A stretch of 5,590 nucleotides of DNA from Alphaproteobacteria bacterium (GTDB lineage: Bacteria; Pseudomonadota; Alphaproteobacteria; Micropepsales; Micropepsaceae), in the NCBI GenBank assembly GCA_015654715.1, contig JAATGK010000119.1, positions 1 through 5,590 on the forward strand, read 5' to 3'. The notes beneath the pieces are model-generated. The model did not search any database and was not told the DNA's origin. It saw only the letters and a list, made by a program, of their open reading frames with translations. The translations under genes and the position numbers were made by a program. Below, piece after piece: positions 1 to 5,590 of this stretch. Position 1 is the stretch's first letter. The number at the start of each line of letters is the position of its first letter.

Positions 1-859
<859 letters not shown>

Positions 860-861
<2 letters not shown>

Positions 862-867
862 GGTGAG
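860..867 (+). promoter_or_regulatory. Ribosome binding site of the NifX-like gene
   Basis: The purine-rich stretch GAGGTGAG overlaps the vnfK stop codon and directly precedes the ATG at 868. It supports that start and indicates translation on the vnfK transcript. Confidence 0.6.
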
Positions 868-1350
868 ATGGATACGGCGCATTTACGGGTGGCGATTACC
901 ACCAACAGTCTTTTGCATATGGATGCCAATTTCGCGGCGGCCAAGCAGATGGTGGTTTACGACGTCGACCGCGAGCGCTCGGAATTCGTCGATGTGGTCC
1001 CGTTTCTCCGCGGCGCCCGGAAGGGGCCGGGCGGCGGGCCCGATGCGGACGGTAAATGCCCGATGATGGACATGGAGGATGATGACGGCACCGGCGTCGA
1101 TCCTACCATTGAACGGGTGGAGGCGCTTAAGGGTTGTTCGGTGCTGTTCACCATGGAGATGAGCGACCTCGCTGCCATGCGGGTGCATCAGGCGAAGGTG
1201 TTCCCGGTGAAAAGCTATCAGCAGCGCTCGATCGATGAGATCATCGGTCAGCTGCAGGAACTCCTCAACACCTCGCCGCCGTTGTGGCTGCGCCGCGTCA
1301 TGTGCGACGCCACAGGGGCGCGGCTGCCGCTGGAGGAGCAGGAGTTATGA
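868..1350 (+). CDS. NifX-family nitrogenase cofactor-carrier protein (VnfX-like)
   Basis: A 160-residue protein of the NifX/NafY/NifB-C-terminal family (Dinitrogenase Fe-Mo cofactor biosynthesis fold). These proteins hold or pass cofactor precursors such as NifB-co on the way to the nitrogenase apoprotein. Seen: an N-terminal LRVAITTNSLLHMDANF strand-loop (6-22) typical of the fold; ALKGCSVLFTMEMSDLAAMRV (about 86-106), where other family members have GC.LLF...IG..AA.R; and the tail LNTSPPLWLRRVM (133-145), matching the NifX signature NPPPWLRK. Residues 51-76 form a Gly-rich then acidic insertion (KGPGGG, KCPMMDMEDDDGTG) with Cys64. The gene starts 6 bp after vnfK and is presumably cotranscribed with it. 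It is not AnfO: length and motifs fit NifX. VnfX is the likeliest ortholog, but I leave the symbol open because NifX-type paralogues are hard to separate by eye. Confidence 0.82.
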   Translation: MDTAHLRVAITTNSLLHMDANFAAAKQMVVYDVDRERSEFVDVVPFLRGARKGPGGGPDADGKCPMMDMEDDDGTGVDPTIERVEALKGCSVLFTMEMSDLAAMRVHQAKVFPVKSYQQRSIDEIIGQLQELLNTSPPLWLRRVMCDATGARLPLEEQEL

Positions 1351-2514
1351 AGCCCGTGGGGCGCGAAGATGCACGTAACGCCCGAATTCACCAAAGTCGT
1401 TGGCCCGGGCGCCGGCACGGATCGCTTGCGCCAGAGCTGACGGCGAGCGGACGATGAATCCGCCAAGCAAATTCGGCCCATAATCCCATAGCCGCGGGCT
1501 CAGCGGCGTCGCGGCTCCGATGAGGCCGAGCGGACGGCCCTGCGCCAGCGTCAGAATCCGCGGCAGACTGCGGTTGATGAGGGTGGAGGCACTGACGATG
1601 GCGCCGCTGCAGCCGGAAAGCAGTGCGTCCATGGCAATCGTTGGGTATTCGCCGGGTCGCGGGTCGGCTTCGATAACCGAGGCGCCCGGCAAAATGCTTT
1701 TGATGCCGGGAAACGCGCCGATCACCACGATTTTTTTTGACTCAGTGCGGAATGTCTTGGCGCCGTTGCCGGAAAGCCCTGCCAGATCGTAGCGGTTATA
1801 ATGGGCGTTGATGGCGGCGAGGCCGATCGCCAGCTTGGGTGGGTCCCACGCGCCCGCCAGCAGCGCCAGTTCGGCGAGACTTTTCTTGGCCAAATCCGGC
1901 AGCATCGGCAGGATTGTTTTGGGCGAACAGGGCAGATGGGCCAGCCCGGTGCCGTGCGGGCCTTCGACCATGATCCAGCGGTTGCCGCAAACGATGCGAA
2001 GCACGTCGTCGGCTGGTACACCGAGCGCCAAGTCACGATAAAGCTGCTCGGTGCCCCACCAAGCCCACAGTGCTTTCAGGTCCGGCGTCAGCATCGATCC
2101 TTGGTAATGGGCGTAATCGAACCACTTTTGAATGCACTGCCCGGCGATAGAGGTTAGCAGCGGCAGGCTGTTCGTGCCGGGATTGGCCGGCGCATCGGCG
2201 TCGGCGAGGTACCCCGCAAAGCGGCTGACCACCAGAAGATCGGCTTTCTGCCGCATCGCCTGCTGCAAATACGATCGGGCCGCCGTGCGTTCGACCGAGA
2301 TCGTCCGGTTGGTGGCGAGGTCGAGATATTCGCGATTGTTTTCGCAGCCGTGGCCGGAGCCGTTGCAGCCTTTGGCGGAGCGCTGCGTGTATCCCACCAC
2401 CGCAAAGCCGCGCGCTTTCAGGGTGACGGCGAACTGTTCCAGCAGACCGTCGACCGTTGCGGCCGAGTGATGCACCACGACGCCCGGCCGGATGTGCGGC
2501 GCCGGCATGTTCAT
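1345..2514 (-). CDS. DUF2478-DUF4213/DUF364 fusion protein
   Basis: A 389-residue two-part protein. Residues ~12-155 resemble DUF2478, a NTPase-type domain often encoded beside molybdate transport genes: VDGLLEQFAVTLKARGFAVVG, then LDLATNR, then KADLLVVSRFAGYLADADA and a W-F-D-Y plus DLKALWAW end. It has C50, H55 and C57 in a CNGSGHGC loop. Residues ~157-240 match DUF4213 (enolase-N-terminal-like: SLAELALLAGAWDPPKLAIGLAAINAHYN). Residues ~255-375 match DUF364, a Rossmann-like putative heavy-metal chelation domain: KIVVIGAFPG, VIEADPRPGEYP, SASTLINRSL and GAATPLSPRLWDYG. The start at 2514 is chosen because GGAG lies 8 nt upstream and the sigma-54 box at 2592-2608 predicts transcription from about 2581. 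The longer start at 2580 would then have almost no leader. The 3' end overlaps the NifX-like gene by 6 bp. Its role is unknown; metal or cofactor handling for nitrogenase is inferred from domains and neighbours. Confidence 0.82.
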   Translation of the reverse strand: MNMPAPHIRPGVVVHHSAATVDGLLEQFAVTLKARGFAVVGYTQRSAKGCNGSGHGCENNREYLDLATNRTISVERTAARSYLQQAMRQKADLLVVSRFAGYLADADAPANPGTNSLPLLTSIAGQCIQKWFDYAHYQGSMLTPDLKALWAWWGTEQLYRDLALGVPADDVLRIVCGNRWIMVEGPHGTGLAHLPCSPKTILPMLPDLAKKSLAELALLAGAWDPPKLAIGLAAINAHYNRYDLAGLSGNGAKTFRTESKKIVVIGAFPGIKSILPGASVIEADPRPGEYPTIAMDALLSGCSGAIVSASTLINRSLPRILTLAQGRPLGLIGAATPLSPRLWDYGPNLLGGFIVRSPSALAQAIRAGARANDFGEFGRYVHLRAPRAS

Positions 2515-2522
2515 CTCGCGCG

Positions 2523-2526
2523 CTCC
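2523..2526 (-). promoter_or_regulatory. Ribosome binding site deciding the start at 2514
   Basis: GGAG on the minus strand, 8 nt ahead of the ATG at 2514. The alternative ATG at 2580 has only a weak AGAAG upstream. Confidence 0.5.
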
Positions 2527-2591
2527 GTCAGCAAAGGTCGGAGCCTCGAAATAAGCGAGCGCGGAAGTTGCCGTCTGCATGCAGCTTCTGC

Positions 2592-2608
2592 AGCAAAAGG
2601 CGGGCCAA
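2592..2608 (-). promoter_or_regulatory. Sigma-54 promoter for the DUF2478-DUF364 gene
   Basis: The minus strand reads TTGGCCCGCCTTTTGCT. The invariant GG (2606-2605) and GC (2594-2593) are separated by exactly 10 nt. Against the RpoN consensus TGGCACG-N4-TTGCW it matches 11 of 12 defined positions. The predicted transcript start is about 2581, giving a ~67-nt leader to the ATG at 2514. Sigma-54 control is the rule for nitrogenase loci. The assignment is by eye and untested. Confidence 0.72.
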
Positions 2609-2670
2609 GGGAAAACCGGCTGTATCGGCGCGCACTATGCACGCCTGCGAACAAACCGGGCGGCGCGAAC

Positions 2671-2684
2671 TTACCGATCGGTAC
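2671..2684. promoter_or_regulatory. Palindromic operator/enhancer candidate (VnfA-like site)
   Basis: TACCGATCGGTA at 2672-2683 is a perfect 12-bp palindrome. With its flanks it reads TTAC-CGATCG-GTAC, one base away from the GTAC-N6-GTAC dyad that I recall as proposed for the vnf activator VnfA. It lies between the two divergent sigma-54 boxes, about 70 bp from the -24 element of one and about 50 bp from that of the other. That is a reasonable place for an enhancer-binding protein serving both. Another dyad-binding repressor is possible. Confidence 0.5.
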
Positions 2685-2724
2685 GAAATCTGCGACGTGC
2701 CGAGGCCGCAAAAGCCGGGTAAAG

Positions 2725-2741
2725 TTGGCGCGCCATTTGCT
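2725..2741 (+). promoter_or_regulatory. Sigma-54 promoter for the ATP-grasp operon
   Basis: The plus strand reads TTGGCGCGCCATTTGCT, with GG (2727-2728) and GC (2739-2740) exactly 10 nt apart. It matches 11 of 12 defined positions of TGGCACG-N4-TTGCW and is identical at 15 of 17 positions to the opposing box at 2592-2608. The predicted transcript start is near 2752, only about 6 nt ahead of the chosen ATG, which is unusually close. Confidence 0.68.
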
Positions 2742-2748
2742 AGGTAAT

Positions 2749-2752
2749 GAGG
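2749..2752 (+). promoter_or_regulatory. Ribosome binding site of the ATP-grasp gene
   Basis: GAGG, 5 nt ahead of the ATG at 2758, supports that start. It coincides with the transcript start predicted from the sigma-54 box, so either the leader is longer than predicted or initiation uses a minimal leader. Confidence 0.45.
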
Positions 2753-2757
2753 CTGAT

Positions 2758-3780
2758 ATGGTCACACAACAAATGTCGCCTTTATCCGCGTCCGATTGGT
2801 TGTTGCGCCCGCCGCAAGCCGTCAAGGCGCATATCCTGTTTCTGGCGCGTCATGCGCCGGACGAGCCCGCCTATCTCTGCAAGGCGTATCCGGGCGACGG
2901 CGGCTATCCGCAATATTACCACCGCGTCTACACCTCGCTGACCCATCTCGGCTACCGGGTTTCGACCGCCAGCCAGCCGCTGGCGCTGCTTTCCGGCGAC
3001 CGCGACATCGACATCGTGTTTTCGCTGATGAACCGGATGCCGTTTGCCAATCCGGAAGTGTTCGTGCCGTCGCTAGCGTCCTATCTCCATTTGCCGATCG
3101 TCGGCGCACCGGCCAACACGCGGGCGCTGGCCGAGGACAAATGGTATGCCAAGCTGGTGGCGCGCGCCGTCGGCATTCCTGTTTCGGATGGAGCCGTCTA
3201 TGGCACGGGCGCGGCGCTGGCGGAGGCGCCCGCATTTGCCGGTCCCTATTTCGTCAAAAACTGCTTCGGCGCGGCGTCGGAAGGCATTTCGGCGGATTCC
3301 ATCCAGGACGAATGGCGTGGCGCCCGCCGTGTCGCCGAACGTCTGCTTGAACGCGGCATGCAGGTGCTGGTCGAGCGTTATGTGCCCGGCATCGACATCA
3401 CCGTCCCCGTCCTCGGCGGACCGGTGATGCTGGGCGTTGTGCAGCCCAATTCGAACAAGGCCGGCGGCATCATTACCGAAGACCTCAAGCGCGACGATCC
3501 GCTCGGCTACGGCCTGATCGATGTCGGCAAGACGGAAAGCCTGCTGGTGGCCGACGTGCGCGCTTTGTGGCAGGCCGCCGGGCCGATGGACTATTTCCGC
3601 ATGGATTACCGCTTCGATCCCGATACCGGCAGGCGCACCTTCCTCGAATTCAACATCTGCTGCCATATCGGCCGCAGCGGCGCGATTTGCCTGGCAGCCT
3701 CACGCTTCGGTCTGTCGCAGGAAGATGTGCTCGGCCACGTCATCGAGTACAGCCTGAAACGCCAGGAGCGGGGCGCATGA
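2758..3780 (+). CDS. D-Ala-D-Ala ligase-like ATP-grasp protein
   Basis: A 340-residue cytoplasmic ATP-grasp enzyme related to Ddl. Such enzymes activate a carboxylate as an acyl phosphate and join it to an amine. Seen: N-terminal pre-ATP-grasp region (HILFLARHAP, 25-34; DIDIVFSLMN, 83-92); VGAPAN...EDKWYAK (115-132) like the Ddl GS-G...DK...K segment; FVKN with K167 and SEGIS (174-178) as the nucleotide lysine and glycine-rich loop; VERYVPGIDITVPVLG (205-220) as the E-x-F/Y-hinge; MDYRFD with D283 and FLEFN with E297 and N299 as Mg ligands. After EFN, Ddl has a TLPGFT-type loop; here it is ICCHIGRSG (C301, C302, H303), so the substrate is probably not D-Ala. It is the first gene of a coupled operon, its stop overlapping the next start (ATGA), and no cell-wall genes are near. 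Substrates are unknown. An in-frame ATG at 2773 is an alternative start. Confidence 0.83.
   Translation: MVTQQMSPLSASDWLLRPPQAVKAHILFLARHAPDEPAYLCKAYPGDGGYPQYYHRVYTSLTHLGYRVSTASQPLALLSGDRDIDIVFSLMNRMPFANPEVFVPSLASYLHLPIVGAPANTRALAEDKWYAKLVARAVGIPVSDGAVYGTGAALAEAPAFAGPYFVKNCFGAASEGISADSIQDEWRGARRVAERLLERGMQVLVERYVPGIDITVPVLGGPVMLGVVQPNSNKAGGIITEDLKRDDPLGYGLIDVGKTESLLVADVRALWQAAGPMDYFRMDYRFDPDTGRRTFLEFNICCHIGRSGAICLAASRFGLSQEDVLGHVIEYSLKRQERGA
3764..3768 (+). promoter_or_regulatory. Ribosome binding site of the SBP-like gene
   Basis: AGGAG within the end of the ATP-grasp gene, 8 nt before the ATG at 3777, supports that start over the longer upstream open frame. Confidence 0.6.
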
Positions 3781-4850
3781 CTCAATCGCCCCTCATTCGC
3801 TGGGATGACGATTTTGCTCGCGCCGAGGAACTGCCGCTGTCGCCGGATGCCGAGAGCCCCCGCGGTTGGGATTTTTTGGGGCACGTGCCGGTGCCGGTGC
3901 GGCTCAGGGTTCGCGACGGCGTCGCCGATGTCGTCTCGCGCCATGCCGCTCAAGCTGGCGAAGGGCTGAAGTGCTGTTTTCCGATGGGTCAGGGTGGCAT
4001 CGGTCCGCTGAAGCGCTTGCGCTTCATCCGCCAGCTTGAAGCTTTCCCCAATATGCTGGTCTCGGCCGAAGACGGCGGCGCCTTCAATCGCCGTTTCTAC
4101 GAACGCCAAGTCGGAGCCGGCGCCTTCGCGTCATGCCAGCCCGATGCGTTGCCTCCGGCCTTCGCCGCCGCAGGGCTCGTCGATTCGAAGGGTTGGATCG
4201 GAGTCTTTGCTGTCGCGCCCTTCGTGTTCCTGATCGACCGTCAGAAGTTGAACGGTCTGCCGGTGCCGCGCCGCTGGTCCGATTTGCTCGAGCCCGAATA
4301 CCGCGGCCAGATTGTCTTCGGCGGCTGGCGCCCGCAAGGCGCATCGCATGTGCGCACCTACAACGTCCATTTCCTGCTTTCGATGCAGCGCCTGTTCGGC
4401 CGCGGCGGGTTGGAAAAACTGCTCGCCAACATCGGCGGCTTCATGCATTCCGCCGAGATGCCGCGACGCGCCGGCAGCAACCGTTCGCTGGGCGGGATTT
4501 ATGTGTTGCCGTGGTCGCTCGCCGATCTATGCCCGCGCCGTGTGGTAACCGAAGTTATCTGGCCCGAAGACGGCGCGCTGGCCTATCCGTTGTGGCTCAC
4601 GGTCAAAGCGGCCGAGCGCTCCCGCCTCAGTCCGCTGATCGATTACTTTTACGGCGACACGCTGGCCCGTTATCTCGACCACAACCACTATCCGGCAATC
4701 GGTCGCGCCGCTTTGCCGCCAGAGGCGAAGCTCGTTTGGCTCGGCTGGGAGTATGTCCGCCATTCGTCATTGCCGGGCGACGTCAAGCGCATCCGCGCCC
4801 TGGTGCGCGCCAGCGAACCGTTTGCAGCGGAAGGTGAGCCATGCGCGTAG
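3777..4850 (+). CDS. ABC substrate-binding-protein homologue lacking a signal peptide
   Basis: A 357-residue protein resembling type-2 periplasmic binding proteins of the Fe3+/AfuA class. Seen: WSDLLEPEYRGQIV (167-180), the usual W-x-DLL-P-Y-G-I/V block; KGWIGVFAVAPFVFLIDRQKL (138-158) hinge-strand region; a second-lobe block SLGGIYVLPWSLAD (237-250); and a PLIDYFYGDTLARYL end (286-300), where family members have the PEAQ-helix. The N-terminus (MTQSPLIRWDDDFARAEELP) is polar and acidic, with no hydrophobic core, lipobox or twin arginine, so export is unlikely and it should act in the cytoplasm. C66-C67 and the DHNHYP segment (301-306) are possible metal ligands. It overlaps the ATP-grasp gene by 4 bp and the GTPase gene by 10 bp. 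The ligand is unknown. A moonlighting binding or scaffold protein is more likely than a canonical importer subunit, unless a distant start was missed. Confidence 0.78.
   Translation: MTQSPLIRWDDDFARAEELPLSPDAESPRGWDFLGHVPVPVRLRVRDGVADVVSRHAAQAGEGLKCCFPMGQGGIGPLKRLRFIRQLEAFPNMLVSAEDGGAFNRRFYERQVGAGAFASCQPDALPPAFAAAGLVDSKGWIGVFAVAPFVFLIDRQKLNGLPVPRRWSDLLEPEYRGQIVFGGWRPQGASHVRTYNVHFLLSMQRLFGRGGLEKLLANIGGFMHSAEMPRRAGSNRSLGGIYVLPWSLADLCPRRVVTEVIWPEDGALAYPLWLTVKAAERSRLSPLIDYFYGDTLARYLDHNHYPAIGRAALPPEAKLVWLGWEYVRHSSLPGDVKRIRALVRASEPFAAEGEPCA
4831..4838 (+). promoter_or_regulatory. Ribosome binding site of the GTPase gene
   Basis: AAGGTGAG lies 2 nt before the ATG at 4841, inside the end of the SBP-like gene. 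It supports the 10-bp overlap start. Confidence 0.5.
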
Positions 4851-5539
4851 TCACGGTTGCCGGTCCCCCATCGGTAGGCAAGACCTCCGTCATTCTTAAA
4901 ACGGCGGCAACGCTGGCGGCTAGCGGAATCCACATCGGCATCGTCAAGTTCGACGCGCTCTCCAGCAGCGATGCCGCGCGTTACGAAGCGGCCGGATTGC
5001 CCGTCGTTGTCGGCCTTTCCGGCTCGGTCTGTCCCGACCATTTCTTCATTTCCAATATCGATGATTGTCTGCAGTGGGGTGCCGCCGCCGGGCTCGATAC
5101 GCTGGTGGTGGAAAGCGCCGGTCTTTGCAATCGTTGTGCGCCGCATATCGCCGGCGTGTTGGCGGTCTGTGTGGTGGACAATCTCTCCGGCATTCATACG
5201 CCGCGGAAAATCGGGCCGATGCTGAAGCTCGCTGATGTGGTGGTGGTGACCAAGGGCGACATCGTCTCGCAAGCCGAACGTGAAGTCTTCGCCTACAATG
5301 TCGCTCTCGCCAATCCGCGGGCTTCCATTTTGTTTTTCAACGGCATCACCGGGCAGGGCGCTTTTGATCTCGGTCATTATTTCGGCGAAGCGCCGCAAGT
5401 CGAAAGCCTGGAAGGGGCGCGCTTGCGTTTTCCCATGCCGTCGGCGGTTTGCCCTTATTGCATTGGCGAGACCGCCATCGGGCGCGAGCATCAACGCGGC
5501 AATGTCCGCAAGATGCATTTTTGCGGAGCGGCGCCATGA
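4841..5539 (+). CDS. HypB-like G3E-class P-loop GTPase
   Basis: A 232-residue P-loop GTPase of the HypB/UreG/CobW (G3E) class, which use GTP hydrolysis to load metals into target proteins. Seen: Walker A GPPSVGKTS (8-16) at the very N-terminus, without a His-rich tail; KFDALSSSDAARYEAAGLPVV (36-56), switch-like; GSVCPDH (61-67), resembling the HypB G-x-C-H metal segment; VVESAGLCNRCAPH (89-102), resembling the HypB Walker B ENVGNLVCP; and VVVTKGD (134-140) as the G4 base-specificity motif with T in place of N. C64, H67, C96, C99 and H102 form a plausible metal site. The C-terminal tail adds CPYC (204-207) and C228, not part of HypB as I know it. No hydrogenase genes are visible, so the client is probably nitrogenase-related or another metal protein of this operon. 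It overlaps the next gene by 4 bp. Confidence 0.85.
   Translation: MRVVTVAGPPSVGKTSVILKTAATLAASGIHIGIVKFDALSSSDAARYEAAGLPVVVGLSGSVCPDHFFISNIDDCLQWGAAAGLDTLVVESAGLCNRCAPHIAGVLAVCVVDNLSGIHTPRKIGPMLKLADVVVVTKGDIVSQAEREVFAYNVALANPRASILFFNGITGQGAFDLGHYFGEAPQVESLEGARLRFPMPSAVCPYCIGETAIGREHQRGNVRKMHFCGAAP
5525..5528 (+). promoter_or_regulatory. Ribosome binding site of the last, partial gene
   Basis: GGAG, 7 nt before the ATG at 5536. It supports translation of the truncated downstream frame. Confidence 0.45.
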
Positions 5540-5590
5540 ACGGGCCCTTTGCCATCACCGGTCGCGCGGACGTGGCAAGCGACATCGCCA
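5536..5590 (+). CDS. Fourth operon gene, first 18 codons only
   Basis: The ATG overlaps the GTPase stop (ATGA), with GGAG 7 nt upstream. The frame MNGPFAITGRADVASDIA stays open to the window end. I do not recognise the family from 18 residues. Position and overlap show it is the next member of the same translationally coupled operon. An ABC transporter subunit would be a natural partner for the SBP homologue, but nothing visible proves it. Confidence 0.55.
   Translation, partial: MNGPFAITGRADVASDIA

Noticed and set aside
868..1350. AnfO as identity of the gene after the beta subunit
   Set aside because: Length and the GCSVLF and SPPLWLRR motifs fit the NifX family, not AnfO as I recall it.
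2515..2580. Longer start (ATG at 2580) for the DUF2478-DUF364 gene
   Set aside because: The sigma-54 box predicts transcription from about 2581, leaving no leader, and the ribosome site is weak; GGAG supports 2514. The 22 extra residues match no domain.
2621..2653. NifA-type upstream activator sites (TGT-N10-ACT at 2621-2636 and TGC-N10-ACA at 2638-2653)
   Set aside because: Each misses one base of the six-base TGT-N10-ACA consensus; such near matches are common by chance, so they are not annotated.
2647..2670. Direct repeat GCGAAC at 2647-2652 and 2665-2670
   Set aside because: Six bases repeated 18 bp apart in GC-rich DNA is weak; no symmetry with the palindrome or promoters makes it convincing.
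2350..2757. Upstream extension of the ATP-grasp reading frame
   Set aside because: It would run through the DUF gene and the divergent promoter region; GAGG before the ATG at 2758 and the Ddl-like N-terminus fit the shorter protein.
3073..3666. Minus-strand open frame (197 codons) opposite the ATP-grasp gene
   Set aside because: Antisense shadow of a gene with clear ATP-grasp motifs; composition and lack of motifs argue against coding.
4688..5518. Long minus-strand open frame (276 codons) opposite the SBP-like and GTPase genes
   Set aside because: It lies antisense to two well-supported genes with recognised motifs, shows no family resemblance, and is the usual result of GC-rich codon bias.

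Overview
The window is GC-rich DNA with the codon use and gene content of a diazotrophic proteobacterium, most likely an alphaproteobacterium of the purple non-sulfur type. That placement is an inference from style and content, not a database result. It lies at the 3' end of an alternative (molybdenum-independent) nitrogenase locus. The alignments I rely on are to family sequences recalled from memory.

Layout: (1) Positions 1-861 (+) hold the C-terminal 286 residues of the nitrogenase beta subunit, closer to the vanadium type (VnfK) than to the iron-only type (AnfK). (2) Positions 868-1350 (+) hold a NifX-family cofactor-carrier protein, translated right behind VnfK. (3) Positions 1345-2514 (-) hold a convergent gene fusing a DUF2478-like NTPase-type domain to a DUF4213/DUF364 heavy-metal-chelation-like module. 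(4) Positions 2515-2757 are a 243-bp divergent control region. It holds two nearly identical sigma-54 promoter matches facing outward, with a 12-bp perfect palindrome between them that resembles the recalled VnfA target GTAC-N6-GTAC. (5) From 2758 (+) to the window end runs a tightly overlapping operon: a Ddl-like ATP-grasp ligase, a substrate-binding-protein (SBP) homologue with no signal peptide, a HypB-like GTPase with a Cys/His metal site, and the first 18 codons of a fourth gene.

How it fits together: VnfK and the NifX-like protein belong to the enzyme and its cofactor delivery. The divergent genes on both sides of the sigma-54 region look co-regulated with the alternative nitrogenase. 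Together they combine an ATP-dependent ligase, a soluble metal- or ligand-binding protein, a metallochaperone-type GTPase and a DUF2478/DUF364 protein. This looks like an accessory set for metal (possibly vanadium) or ligand handling in the cytoplasm. I do not recognise it as a named system. The catalytic and binding motifs are visible; the shared function is inferred from them and from context.
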